From Botryotinia globosa (taxonomy: Eukaryota > Ascomycota > Leotiomycetes > Helotiales > Sclerotiniaceae), in contig RCSZ01000006.1 of NCBI GenBank assembly GCA_014898425.1, positions 806,001 through 870,000 on the forward strand: a stretch of 64,000 nucleotides of DNA. Direction: 5' to 3'. Position 1 is the first letter of the stretch, and every line of letters begins with the position of its first letter. The notes beneath the pieces were generated by a model. It saw only the letters and a program-made list of their open reading frames with translations. It made no database searches and was not told the DNA's origin. A program made the position numbers and the translations under genes. This document shows positions 34,924 to 47,133 of the stretch, one piece after another.

Positions 34924-37400
34924 CTATTCCATGGCGACGTCCTTGTCTCCTGCCGAATCTTCCAAAAGTCCATCAGAAACCGGATCCCAAGACCTCGCAT
35001 TTCTTGGCCACATTCTCTTGTACAGACTAACTCCCACGGCATCTTGAGGATTAATCTTACCATCAAATGTCGCTTTGAAGTATCCATGGGTACCCAAGCT
35101 CTCCTTGATGAAACCACTTCTTCCTCTCTTAGTCCATAATTGGAGTGCCTTGAACCATTCCACATCTTCACGATTGAAGAACATGTAACGGACAGTAACG
35201 AGTCTCTTGTGAATTTTGTAAGGATGACCAGTCAAAATGATACGCTTGGCAATAATTCGAGAAGTAGATGGCGGTAGTGATGTACCAGTACCGATCAAAA
35301 GGAGAGGCGCGGAAGATGGCGCAGATTCGGAAGGCTTTTGGAAGAATAAAGTTGGAATAGAACCCCACGATAGAGGTCCAATGAAAGAAGCGACGGTTGA
35401 TTGCCCGGGGTGGAGGAAACGATCGAATTTGTGAACATCATTGGGGGTATTGCCACCTTGAGAGAAAAGTGGGTTGACAACGAAGCGGCGAGGTCCGCAT
35501 TGCACAATCATCTCGCTCTTTGATTTGATAGGAGAAGGATAATCAGAGCCGAGGGTGAAATTGATGTTCAAGACAGCCTTCTTGTGTTCGTGGCGGAGAA
35601 GAGAGAATGCACTCAGAGGTTGAGAAGCATTATATGTTGATTGCAACGAACTAGGTACGTTACGAAGGTGGATATGAACTCTCGTTCCTGCAGCTACTCC
35701 GCCGACCAATGCCTCACGAGTGACTTGGCTACGAGATGATTTGTAGTCGGGCACTTGGAGGAGGCGTCTCCAATCTTCTGGTTCATATGCTCTGTCTTCA
35801 GCTTCCTCCCAAGGACTAGTGCGCAGACTCTTTAGACCACGGAATTTTGCAAGACGCTCACGTGCTAAAACATTTGGGTGAAGCTCAATCTCATCTGGAA
35901 ATTCCCGGTCTTCTGCTGCCTCATCGGTTTTACGTCTTCTGAAAGCAGCTAGTTGCTCTGCCTCCGCTTCATCATCTGGATTGGGATCCAAAAACATCTC
36001 TGACTGTGGATATTCTGATGGAGCAGCTTCTGTAGGCTCTCTTGGTGCAAGACCTTCAGCTCCATCTTGAGGAAGAGCAGGTGTGTCCATAGTCATTTCT
36101 TCGTCATCAAAATCTTCCATATCGGAGCCTGAATCGGAGAAATGATCTCCGAGAAACCATGCTGATTGATAGTTGGATGTACCTTTAGGAAGTCGTTTTG
36201 GTGCAGCAGGCAAATGCGTCTCATCGTCGGAGAAATAGTGATGATCATCAAGAAGTACACCACGTTTCTCTGTTGGGGTAACGGACATGGCGGCATCCTC
36301 ATCGTCCTCCATCATAATTCCTTCAGGTGCAAGTTCCGCGAGATCATCCTGATCTTCACCAGGCGTTTCAAGAACAGTCTCATCGTTAGAATCATCCGTA
36401 GCCATTTCATCGGTTCGTCTCTTTTTAAGGGCCAATGGTGCGGCTGTGATCTTCTCAATCTGGAAATCACCCCAATCTCCAATTGAGACCAATCTATCCG
36501 CTTTCAACCCCTTGCCTCTGACAAAACCGGTCAGTACGACATTCTCCTGCTCGTTTGTTGGCCATTGAACTTCATCAACCAGCATCCAACTTCTTTCTTC
36601 CCTCCATCGAATTCCTTTCGGGGCTAGTGTGCACAATGATCTCATCAAATTGGCGCATTCTTGCCTTGAGTCTAGGTTGTGTACTTTTTCTTGATCGGGG
36701 TGGAAGTGCTGAACGTATGATTTGAGTGATGAAAGAATTCCGGGTCTTCGTTTGGGCGGCTCAATCTTGTCAAGTCCTTGTACAACAGTCAAAGTAGTCG
36801 ACAATCCTTGGCTTTCCACACTTCGGATGATAAGTTCACCCAACTCATCAACTTCCTGTTCCGGTGACAAAATAAAGACCACAAAGTCCGCCACTCTACT
36901 GGCATTCATGCAGCTGAACAAATCCTTCTTGGTGATAATATATTGAACCTTCTGCTTGAATCTGTCGATATCGGCACGAACAATTCCTTCTTCGGGCACA
37001 TCAATCTCAACGTCCAGACTTCCGGTCAAGCTCCGGACTGCTACAGCAGCATTTGCATCATCGCATAGCGGTACGAGAGCTACGATTCTTGGTGCGCCAT
37101 CACGTCCTTGGAAAACATTCAAGTCTCTCTGATGTTCCTTATGTTTGGTATTCTGCTTCTGACGGGCTTGATTACGACGATCAAATTTCGACATAAGTTG
37201 TTGGTGAGGAGATTTTCGGTGACTCAAATCTTGGATCTTGCCTACGAAGATTAATATTTACCCATTCTACGTACGAAGCGGAGCTGACCTTTTGACAATT
37301 CCTTCAATGCACCCTTGGAAGCCTTTCTTGACTTGAAAGCTTTATGGGTCGTTTTCGTTGTACTCCGATGGGAGTGCTGTCCAGTAGGTGCTGGAGCCAT
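34924..37400 (-). CDS. TSR1: Ribosome biogenesis protein TSR1
   Basis: Two exons: 37289-37400 and 34924-37241, giving 809 aa. The intron is 47 bp, donor GTCAGC (weak) and acceptor CGTAG, splitting a Gly codon. This donor was chosen because it joins ALKELSK to GKIQDLSHRKS in frame; the other possible GT sites do not. The start MAPAPTGQHSHRSTTKTTHK is typical of TSR1, and length fits the roughly 790-aa yeast protein. Recognisable family blocks include the basic N-terminus, the AARP2CN-like centre, acidic inserts, and the C-terminal RIBIOP domain ending with VRYMFFNREDVEWFKALQLW and LGTHGYFKATFDGKI. TSR1 is a GTPase-like factor without catalytic motifs that binds late pre-40S particles and blocks early translation factor binding. 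Divergently paired with UTP7. Confidence 0.95.
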
Positions 37401-37746
37401 ATTGCCGTTGCCTCCGGCTTTGAATCTGAAAGGAATAGAAGCCAGATTGGAAAATTCAAAATTCAAAATCCAATTTTTCAAATTTTGACGTGAGAGATGG
37501 AATTTATGAGAATTTGGGTCATAACGTGGGGCTTGAGATTTTTTTGTGCGATAAGTCAAAGTTCTTATCTCTTTTATCGCTTATCGTTAAGACTTACAGT
37601 ACATACTTTTTTTGCCAGCGGCCGCTTGTTCCGCCTTCAGAATATTTTCTACGAACTCGTAGTTCACAAATATTTGCGCTCTCTTGGAATAGATAATCGA
37701 AACACAGTCAATTTTACTTCGACCAAGAATTACTTGTCATATAAAC
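37401..37746. promoter_or_regulatory. Divergent promoter shared by TSR1 and UTP7
   Basis: A 346-bp gap between the two start codons. It contains AT-rich segments (AATTTTTCAAATTTTG at about 37470, TTTTTTTGTGCG at about 37540) and a short GC-rich AGCGGCCGCTTG at 37617-37628. Both genes act in 40S subunit assembly, so co-regulation from this interval is likely. No specific factor site is claimed. Confidence 0.5.
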
Positions 37747-39455
37747 ATGGCAGATACAATGGAGTTGACAGATAATTCTCATTCGAATGGAGCGGTACCA
37801 ATTAAACGAGCTAGAACAGAGCTGGCCACCACAGAATCAGAGTCGCAGTCGCAATTACGCCGTCGCAAGGAAGCCAATAAAGCATATGGAAGAGGAGGAA
37901 AGATTCCCATACATTCAATTAAGGATAAAAAGCTTAGGGGGAATCTTAAGAAGCTCGAGGCACGAAATAAAACTGCGATACTTAGAGCAAAAGATGCCGA
38001 GATTTTACTTGAGAACGAAGACGGATTCTTAGAACCGGAAAATGAATTGGAACGAACATACAAGGTCCGACAGGATGAAATTAAACAGAGTGTACCTCTT
38101 GAGACTGCAAAGAAAGGTTTCGAGCTTAAGTTGGATCAATTAGGACCGTATGTATGCGACTATACAAGAAATGGAAAGGACCTTATATTGGCTGGTAGGA
38201 AAGGCCATGTCGCGACAATGGACTGGAGGGAAGGAAAACTGGGATGTGAATTACAACTTAGTGAAACTGTCAGAGATGCAAAATGGCTACACAACAACCA
38301 GCTATTTGCAGTGGCGCAAAAGAAATACGTTTATATATATGACGGAGCAGGAGTTGAATTGCACTGTTTGAAGAAACATATCGAGGTTACGAATATGGAA
38401 TTCCTTCCTTACCACTACCTTTTGGCTACTGTGGTATGTAAAACACACTCTTTTCAACTGCGTATATCTGACCTTTTTAGGGAAATGCTGGACATTTAAA
38501 ATATCAAGATATCTCAACCGGTCAAATGGTAATGGAAATGCCCACAAAATTGGGATCGCCTACCTCACTCACTCAAAACCCTCGAAATGCAATCCTTCAT
38601 ATGGGTCACCAAAACGGAACAGTCACTTTATGGTCACCTAATTCTACAACGCCACTAGTCAAATTATTGGCACATCGTGGTCCAGTACGATCATTAGCCG
38701 TAGATAGAGAAGGTAGATATATGGTTTCTACTGGACAAGACATGAAGATGTCCGTCTGGGATGTTCGAATGTTCAAAGAAGTCAATAGTTATTTTACACG
38801 ACAGCCAGCATCTTCAGTTGCTATTTCTGACCGAGGATTAACAGCTGTCGGATGGGGCACTCAAGTTTCAATTTGGCGAGGTCTTTTCTCCAAGAACTCT
38901 CTAGAACAGGAGAAAATACAGAGTCCGTACATGGCATGGGGTGGCGAGGGTAAACGAATTGAGCGTGTACGTTGGTGTCCATTTGAGGATGTGTTAGGAA
39001 CTTCACACGATTCCGGGTTCTCGTCGATATTGGTTCCAGGTGCTGGAGAAGCCAACTTTGATGCTTTGGAGGTTAATCCATTCGAGACCACTAAGCAACG
39101 ACAAGAGGCCGAGGTGAAGTCATTGCTCAATAAGCTCCAACCAGAAATGATCTCATTGGACCCCAATTATATTGGTAACCTTGATCTGAGATCTGATGAG
39201 CAGAGAAAGGCCGAGAAAGACCTAGACAAGAAGCCAGAAGATCCAATGGCTAAGATTAAGAACAGGGGTAGAGGTAAGAACAGTAGTTTGAGAAAGTACC
39301 TGAGAAAGAAGAGTTCCAGAGGTATTATCGATGATCAGAGGGATAGAATCGAGGAATTGAGAAAGAGTCAGATGCAAAGGGAGAAGAACAGGCTAAAATC
39401 TACCGAGGAGGAACTTGGACCAGCACTCGGTCGCTTCGCGAAGAAAAGTGCTTAG
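37747..39455 (+). CDS. UTP7: U3 snoRNP WD40 protein UTP7 (WDR46/BING4)
   Basis: Two exons, 37747-38433 and 38481-39455, giving 553 aa. The intron is 47 bp and phase 0, donor GTATGT and acceptor TTTTAG. After a basic N-terminus (RRRKEANKAYGRGGKIPIHS) comes a WD40 propeller with typical pieces: LAGRKGHVATMDWREGK, HQNGTVTLWSPN, AHRGPVRSLAVDREGRYMVS and TGQDMKMSVWDVR. The BING4CT region follows (MAWGGEGKRIERVRWCPFED, GAGEANFDALEVNPFETTKQ), then a Lys/Arg-rich tail with SLRKYLRKKSSRGIID. UTP7 is part of the small-subunit processome in the nucleolus and is needed for 18S rRNA maturation. Start chosen at the first ATG after a short leader. All key segments are intact. Confidence 0.95.
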
Positions 39456-39721
39456 ATAATTTTGGTGCATTATTGTTGATATCACACACTATGCAAGGCG
39501 CTTCAAGGCATAGTGCAAGGATTGGGAAAAGAATTCTGTGGCGCCTGGCGTTTGAAGGTATTATCGAGGCGTCGCGTACTACCTGCAGTAGAGCGTGGAG
39601 TGGTTTAGCTGTTAAATAATGAGAATCTCTGCGACCACTACAAGGATTTTCTACCATTCCAAATGAATATCTACGTTTAAATTGAGGTTCTCATCTTCGT
39701 TCAGAGTGCATGCAGTCCTAT
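39456..39721. other. Short convergent intergenic region
   Basis: A 266-bp gap between the 3' ends of UTP7 (plus) and the UreG gene (minus). It holds both terminators; nothing else is seen. Confidence 0.5.
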
Positions 39722-40722
39722 TTACTTTAGCTGGTCCAAACCCTCCGTGGGCTTTGGGCCACCTCTTTCTTTGCTAACCCTCTCCGCCCCACTACCCTTC
39801 CATGCGCTTTCAATTAAACCAATAATATGTTCCATTCCAACTCCTCCTTTGACCTGAGCAAAGACAGTCGGGCCTCCTTCTCTCATCTTTCTTGCATCCC
39901 TATCCATAACATCCAAATCTGCACCCACGGCTTCGGCCAAATCTGTCTTGTTCACCACCAAAAGATCGCTCTGAGTGATTCCTGGTCCTCCTTTTCTGGG
40001 AATCTTGTCACCTCCACTGACATCAATGACGTAGATGATGTAATCCGCCAACTCTCTTGAGTAATTAGCGGCTAAGTTATCACCTCCCGATTCGATGAGT
40101 AATATGTCGGAAGTGAATTCACGGTGCAGATCTTCAAGAGCAGCGAGGTTGGCCGAGATGTCTTCACGGACAGCTGCATGAGGACATCCACCGGTTTCGA
40201 TGGCACGAATACGGGATGCAGGCAGGGCTTTATGTTTGGTGAGAAACTCAGCGTCTTCTCGGGTAAAGATATCATTGGTAACGGCTGCGATTGAGTATTT
40301 TTCTCTGAGGGCATTGCAGAGTGCTAACATCAATGCTGTTTTGCCGGAACCTACAGGTCTGAACCGTTGTTAGCAAATAAATGACTCCAATGACTCTTCC
40401 CGTGACGACTACTCCGAAATAACAAGGGGATATCCATTGAAGTATTTGACAACCAAATTGTCAGGATAGACACGTGACTCATTTACCCCTCTAGGTCATG
40501 GAGGGATTCTGTGGACAAAACACTTTCACGAATGGGACTCAGGAACACGTACCCTCCAATACCAACAGTAAACGCTCTCTCCGACCAATTTCTGCCCTCT
40601 ATGATTGGCATTTCTCTCCCCATGTAACTACCAGGTCCATCGAGAATCTCATGAGTATGTCCATGGTCACCAGCAGGATGATCGTGAGAGTGGGATGGAC
40701 CTCCTTCGTGAGAGTGAGACAT
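39722..40722 (-). CDS. Urease accessory GTPase UreG
   Basis: Two exons, 40553-40722 and 39722-40358, giving 268 aa. The intron is 194 bp, donor GTACGT and acceptor TTCAG, and joins TVGIGG to [10 protein letters not shown] in frame. The frame is open further upstream, but the ATG at 40720-40722 gives [20 protein letters not shown], the His-rich nickel-binding N-terminus of eukaryotic UreG. Also seen are P-loop GPVGSGKT, the metal-binding CPH in [19 protein letters not shown], and the guanine-specificity motif NKTD. UreG uses GTP to help insert nickel into apo-urease together with UreD and UreF. The long intron is unusual for this window. It is divergent from the purine gene at 41515. Confidence 0.95.
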
Positions 40723-41514
40723 GATGAAGTTATGATATGGATAATTTATGAGAGAATGGAGTGTTGGAGAGATCACAAGCTGTTTAAAAAGTAACAGGTA
40801 ATAAACAATCCACTTAGGTATGATATTACGATGTATTCCCAACAAATAAAAGGATTTTGGATTTTGTAATGATTTTCGAAATCAGCCTGTTGTAATCTAT
40901 CTCCCTGTTGCAAAAGAAAGTTAAAGCTAAATAGTCTCATGCAACGCGCGCCTCTTCATTGGCTTGTGTGATTACTTTTATGGACATCAGGTAGATAGAT
41001 GACTATGTACTCCGTACAATGAACAAACGAAACATTCCTAGGTATGCTTTTGTTTACAATATCCCCATGTTTGACATGTCTTAATACTTGATCTAATCTA
41101 CAATGAATGAATGGGTGTCGGGTATCATAGATAAGTGCCAATGATCATGAGAGACGGGTGAACAATGAATTGCTTCATTTCACGTGATTTCACAATGACT
41201 CAACGTCACACGCTCGTGCTGGAAAAAAATGCCCCGCCAAGTTAGTGCTACAAGTTACAACAGTGATATAAAACCCCCACCATCCCACATCAATTAATTT
41301 CTGTTCCCTTAAGGTGCGTTCCGTCTCCACATCACTTATTAACACACAGAGTGCGGGAAAGGTTTCTAACAGATCACAGGCATACAATTTCATTTCCAGA
41401 AAACGAATATTTACTTGTTGCTCTCATCAATCGATCCGATATTTCGACTTGGACGCGATTGTGACGAATTCTATCATCAGACTATCAAAATAATCAAATT
41501 CACCGAATTTCAAA
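40723..41514. promoter_or_regulatory. Divergent upstream region of UreG and adenylosuccinate synthetase
   Basis: 792 bp without a gene, between two outward-facing starts. It should contain both promoters. A TCCTAGGTAT piece occurs at about 41036-41045. No specific regulator site is claimed. Confidence 0.4.
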
Positions 41515-43326
41515 ATGGCGACAGTTGTTCTTGGTGCTCAATGGGTACGTGCTTTCTGCGAAGATCTGCGGACATCAAATATTAACGTGCGAGTGTAGGG
41601 TGATGAAGGAAAGGTATGGCACATTGGGTTGGGAGGATTCCATATCTGGGAATTTAACTGAGGGTGGATTAGGGGAAACTTGTCGATGTCCTCTGCAGTG
41701 AGGAATTGAGATTGTGCTGTCGTGCACAGGTAATTCTACCTCTTAAGCCTATGACGAATCCTCGAAAATTATGTGTCTAATATCCGATGGAATATAGGGC
41801 GGAAACAACGCAGGGTAAATTGACGCGATGAAAGAAACTGGGCAATCTTCTAACTTACAATGACAGACATACAATTGTGGCCAATGGAGTGACATAGTGA
41901 GTCTCCGTGAGAAGCGACTCTCAAAGTTCAAAACAATTTCGGACATGCGGCTGATACAAGGCCAAACAGCGACTTTCACATTTTACCTAGTGGTCTCCTT
42001 AACCCCGACTGCCAGAACTTGGTAGGAAGTGGATGCGTAGTCCACATTCCTGGTCTCCTCAAAGAACTCACCGCCATTGATGGCAAGATTCCAGTTCCAG
42101 CAGGCAAAAAGCCACCTAGAGAGAGATTATTGATCAGTGACCGATGCCAGTAGGTTTTACAATTTTCGGTATAACTGAGCATATCTGACAATGAGCTATA
42201 GTGTCGTTCTTGATCTCCATCAGAAATTAGATGGACTTGAAGAAGCCGAACTTGGAGGTGGTAAAATAGGTACTACCGGAAAAGGTAATTTACGCTTCGA
42301 CTCATGTTGAACACAATCTTTTCTAACAATTTAAAGGTATCGGTCCTTGTTATTCAACAAAAATGGCCAGAAGCGGTGTTAGAGTTGCTGATATCTTCCG
42401 GGAGAGTTACTTCGAGGAGAAGGTTCGAAGTATGGCGGCTGGCGCCAAGAAGAGATTTGGGGACTTGTTGCAGTATGATGTCGAGGAGGAACTTGCTAGA
42501 TTCAAGGTAAATTCGGTGATCCTGATCAAATGGTTTCTTTTTTGACATTTTCCCAGACCTACAGGGCTGAATTGGCAGATATGGTTATTGACCAACTCCC
42601 CCTACTCATCGATGCGCAGAAATCCGACGCACCTATGCTGATTGAGGGTGCAAATGCTATTATGTTGGATATTGATGCCGGTACATATCCATTCGTAACG
42701 AGCTCAAACACAGGTCTCGGTGGTATCTTCACCGGTCTCAGTGGTTTGAACCCAAGAAAAGTCAAGAACATCTACGGAGTGGTCAAAGCCTATACTACAC
42801 GTGTGGGCGGTGGCCCATTCCCAACAGAAGATCTAGGAGAGGTCGGTACAACATTGCAAGAAGTTGGCAGAGAGTTTGGTGTGACGACTGGTCGTCGAAG
42901 AAGATGTGGATGGTTGGATCTAGTTGTTGTCAAATACTCGACGGCTATCAACAGCTACACCGCCATCAATCTCACAAAACTCGACATTCTTGATTCTTTC
43001 AAAGAAATCAAGGTCGCCGTCTCATATCGCGATCCAGCAACTGGCGAAACATTGGAGTCATTCCCTGCTGATCTCGAAAGACTGGAGACCCTGGAACCAC
43101 AGTATGTCACATTACCAGGTTGGAATAAACCTACCACTGGTTGCCGTAGCTACTATGATCTTCCACTTGCGTGTCGCCAATATTGCGAGTTCATTGAGAA
43201 AGAAGTTGGCGTTCCAATCAAATTCATTGGAGTTGGTGAGTTTTTTCTTCAATTATCTTTTAATCATACCGGATCACTAATATGAAAATTACAGGCCCAT
43301 CGAGAGATGATATGATCACAAAGTAA
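41515..43326 (+). CDS. ADE12: Adenylosuccinate synthetase, ten exons with micro-exons
   Basis: Exons: 41515-41544, 41599-41613, 41673-41729, 41798-41814, 41867-41896, 41970-42149, 42202-42284, 42337-42506, 42557-43235 and 43295-43326. Together 1293 nt, 430 aa, the usual size of the family. Each junction keeps frame and family sequence. The GTP-binding loop QWGDEGKGKLVD is assembled from three exons, and exon 2 (15 nt) encodes only GDEGK. Exon 4 (17 nt) gives GGNNAG. Other signatures: [53 protein letters not shown] (read as IEGANAIML here), [12 protein letters not shown], and the C-terminal [10 protein letters not shown]. The enzyme converts IMP, aspartate and GTP to adenylosuccinate, the first committed step to AMP. 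Cytosolic. All introns are 50-73 bp. Confidence 0.95.
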
Positions 43327-43841
43327 ATTACAGGCTTTGTTCTTTACCTATCACCAGTACCCCTGTATATTCCTGAAGATGAAAAATTAGATCTTGGTAG
43401 CAATAGATAGACACTGCAATTTAGCTTCCCTTTTCAATTTATCCGTTCACTTGACCTCCGCGCGTCATCATCTCCGTGTGAAGACCCCAGCGCTTACTTC
43501 CAGCAAAATGCACCGGGAAATGTGTTTAGGCCATTGTTACACATTTCCCACCCCCTTCCAAAGTCTTCATTATTCGGGTAAAATGGACGCTTGATCGGAT
43601 TTTCATTGGATCTTTGATTTGTTGCTTGTAGGGAGCGAAACTGCCTTCCTTGGTAACAATAGTCGGATTGGCTCAAACGATGGAACCCCTATCTTTTTAC
43701 ATTTAGACTGGTCCTGTCGGCCAGCGTATACATTCGAATGCAATCATGTCAAGAATAGTTTTCTATTATTGAAAATTACCAAGCCTGTTCTGCAGGCTCA
43801 GACTGTTTGATACCTTTTTGACGCATTCTGAATCAATCAAC
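43327..43841. other. Convergent intergenic region
   Basis: 3' flanks of the purine gene and the P450 relic. Nothing recognisable. Confidence 0.5.
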
Positions 43842-45487
43842 CTATCTGACAGCAATTTTGGCCCCATTCTTACTTTCCACGGTCATAGTAACACGTTCAA
43901 GGTATTCAAAAACCTCGTCCCTATTCTCGATGAATTCAATTTGTTGTGCAAGCCTAACCAAAAGATATGACAATTGAATCAGAACCAGGTTCTGGGCAGG
44001 GCACATTCTAATGCCCCCTAAAAATGGCTCGTATTGCCATTTCGCTTCCCAGAGCGGTCGGTTTACATCTAACCATCGACCTAGTTTAAACTCATCTGCA
44101 TCGGCTCCCCATATTGCTGGGTCTCGTTGTAATGTGTACAGATCTAGCCCAACCACAGTACCCTTGGGTACGAATATTGGGAATTGACCATCTTCCCCAC
44201 CACCTTTCGGTAGGATTGTATTATCTCTTAAAGATATTTTACCAAGTCTCGAGGCAGCTGGGTGTAAGCGTAAAGACTCGTTAATTATAGCCTTGGTTAC
44301 TCTCAACGAGCGAAGATATTCAAACGTCAATGCCTGGCTTGAATCGATGCTATCAACCTCCATCTTCAATTTCTTCCATTCCCCAGGGTGACGAGCAAGT
44401 TCAAATATAACATCAGCAAAAGCAATAGCAGCTGTATCTCGAGCCGGAAAGAATACGTTAATGATATGCATGCGGAGATCATACGGATCCTGTGTTATCT
44501 TGGTCATTTCTTCCAGGAGAACATATCTTTTGGGTTCCGTTTCGCTTTTGGGGTTTCGCTGTTTCTCCAGGGCTGATGATACACGCTTTTCAACGAATGC
44601 ATGGACATTGGTATATGCTTCTTCCCATCAAGGATTGAAATACAGTGGCCATCGAATAGGTTTGAATATGAGAAGTAATGCAAGACCTAGTAGAGCACGG
44701 TCGAAGGATTTCATAAATATGTCTGTCTCAATGGGTGTATCTTCAGCCAGACATTCTGTTGATTCCCCGAATAGGAATTCGGTTGATGTGTCAAGAAACT
44801 TTGAGAATGTTAGTTGATTGACTTCATGCTAGACACTTTGCCCTTTGAATTACAAACCAATTTTTTCACAAGAGGGAGCATATCAAAGGTCGAACCATCT
44901 TTTGGAATGAAAGTTAAGAACCGCGAAACGTGACGTTCAAAATTCTCTAGATCTGCTATCTCGGCTCTACTAAAGGTCGGTCGAACGAGTGATCTTGAAT
45001 GTTTCCAGAATTCGCCATCTTCTGAAATCGTACAAAGATTAACGACTTGAAGAATAACTTCCTTCTATCTTTAGGGGGGAATAACAATACCTGTGAAAAT
45101 CCCACGTCCGAGAAAGGGAAGTCCGATGGTTCCTCTCATGGGTCCAACACCCCAATCGTTAAAAGAAGAGGTGCAAATCGCTTGGATATTCTCAGCATGA
45201 GAAGTCTGGAGCTCTGTGCCTAGTGAATTCAAAAACGTTGAGCCATATTGTTGATGAAGTGCTCTGTATGCTTCGGAACGATGTCCTGCTGCGTCTGCTT
45301 TTTGGATTTTGATAACTATTTCGAGGCTTAAGATTGGGTCGAGGCTTTTGACCTTGGGAATAGGCTTGCAGCAGTAGGTTTGAGCTGCTCGTAAGGCTCG
45401 ACGGGTGCGGAAGTATATGGCCAGGAGGTAGTAGGGTAGGGTGGTTGCGAGGAGAATGGAAGTAATGATCTTTAGTAGAGATGCCAT
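43842..45487 (-). pseudogene. Cytochrome P450 (CYP52-like) with in-frame stop
   Basis: Three exons: 45091-45487, 44858-45021 and 43842-44798, 505 codons in all. Both introns splice cleanly (GTATTG/TTTCAG, GTTTGT/TCAAAG). MASLLKIITSILLATTLPYY is the membrane anchor. Later parts are typical of CYP52-like microsomal P450s: DGEFWKHSRSLVRPTFSRAE, I-helix FFPARDTAAIAFAD, K-helix ESLR in NESLRLHPAASRLGK, FKLGRW, and heme loop FLGGIRMCPAQN with the Cys ligand. Between the helix ending KPIRWPLYFNP and WEEAYTNVHAFVEKRV there is a TGA (44628-44630) in frame. Both sides fit the family, so this is a nonsense change or base error rather than an intron. CYP52-type enzymes hydroxylate alkanes and fatty acids. 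Otherwise the gene looks intact, so the loss would be recent. Confidence 0.82.
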
Positions 45488-46292
45488 TCTGGGGATTGTG
45501 GATTTTACTACAAATTTGGTAGTCTGCTTGTAACACCATTCCAGTGCGAGAAGAAAGGTATATATACCTTTATTTCTCTTAAACAGCGGGGTTTTGAACG
45601 AAAGCAAGGTCGTTTGGTTTGTAAAGATGTGCATACATGGAGCCAACTGTTGTTGGCTTACGGAAGTTATGAGACCAATAGGAAAGGGTTATGTATATTA
45701 ATTGTGTGATTGAATAACTTTTGGTTTCTTGTTTGGGTATGCTGTACATAATCTTTAGTTGTAAACTTTTGAGAAGTTTGGAAGGGGATTGACGTCATCA
45801 ATATTATTGAGTATCAATGGAGTAGTTGTATATTTTACAAAGTTGATATGAAATTTCGAAAGAAGAAGTCAAAATGAAATGTAATTTTCGAAGATAAGAT
45901 TCATGAACAAGGTAGTGTTATTGTAAAGAAGCATGCTCATACGACAACAATGAAGCATATAGAATGAGTGCATTTAACCGATGACAAGAGAATGCAAGAA
46001 AAGAGTCGCTGCGGGCGGATTGAGAGAGAATGGTAATGTCGCTAAAGTGATGGAATGAGATCTTCTGATGGAATGGGAGAATAAGTAGGACTGGATAGAC
46101 AATTGGTCATGATACGTTTTCTAGAATATCCCTCACTTTTCGGAAAGCTGACCTTCTCACAAGAGACGATAGAACTTTGAGAACAATTCCACTCAATCTT
46201 TGTGGTGGAAAGTTGTTTTCTGAGATCCGGCTATTGGGGAGTATTGAAAGACTAAAGGGGTTTCAGTGTCCTAATCGCCATCAATCTACATA
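45488..46292. other. Intergenic region upstream of the P450
   Basis: No gene. Promoter of the P450 relic and unassigned DNA up to the MITE at 46293. Confidence 0.5.
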
Positions 46293-46764
46293 TCCCCTAG
46301 ACTGCGTAAAGAGGACACCTCGCTTATGCAGGGATCATACTAACCAATCAAATCATTAGGATATTGAACATTCTTATCAATTTAGAAGCCTATTTTATAA
46401 TAACTAATAAAACTTTTTCTATTATTATATAAAGGGATATTATATTTCTTATATTTATATATATTTATATATCTAATCTCTTTTTATTGAAAATTTCCTA
46501 ATATTTTTTTAAAAATTATTTTTTTTGAATCCAAATATTAATCTTTATATATACAACAATCTCTTTTATTTTTAATATATATTAATTAATGATTTATAAA
46601 ACAATTAAAACCCTTAATTGAATCCTCCAAAACTCGTTTTATATCTTTATAAAAATATTTAGAACCAAATTCATTAATTAATCCCTAATATATCGAGTTA
46701 TATTATTAATGGTTGTGCCTATGCACGGACCACTTAAGGTGTCCTATGCCCGCAGTCTAGGGGA
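46293..46764. mobile_element. MITE E, TA-flanked, 472 bp
   Basis: The left end TCCCCTAGACTGCG equals the reverse complement of the right end. After a five-base difference both arms carry AGGACACCT. TA lies outside each end (46291-46292 and 46765-46766). The interior is AT-rich and non-coding. Confidence 0.82.
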
Positions 46765-47133
46765 TAATCTAGATCTTAGACCCAACACCACCTAGTTTTT
46801 TAGACAGTCTAATATTGTAAATAAACAATAAAGTGCAATATGTTTCAATTTACAGCAGTTCGTACCCCGTATACGTTGGAGGCGATTGCTCCAACTGTTT
46901 GATTGTAATGACTTCAACGGTGAGTGACAACAAGAGAACCCGAGTAGCTAAAAATTCTCAACTTGCTGTAGATATCCTGTTGCGAGATATCCTCATGCGG
47001 CGGGTCGCAGTCATTAGATGGCTCGGATTGCTCTAATCATAATTGTCCCAAGTCCCAAATTTCGATCCTTGAATCTGGTTCATCAAACTGCGGGTTTGGA
47101 AGTAATGTAAAGTGTTAAAACTTACATCTTTAC

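Noticed and set aside
37242..37288. Alternative TSR1 donors at GTACGT or GTAAAT
   Set aside because: The first breaks the frame with exon 2; the second leaves an intron of about 20 bases. GTCAGC is weaker but is the only one that works.
44600..44700. An intron that would remove the P450 stop
   Set aside because: Family sequence is present directly on both sides of the stop, and no donor/acceptor pair keeps the frame.
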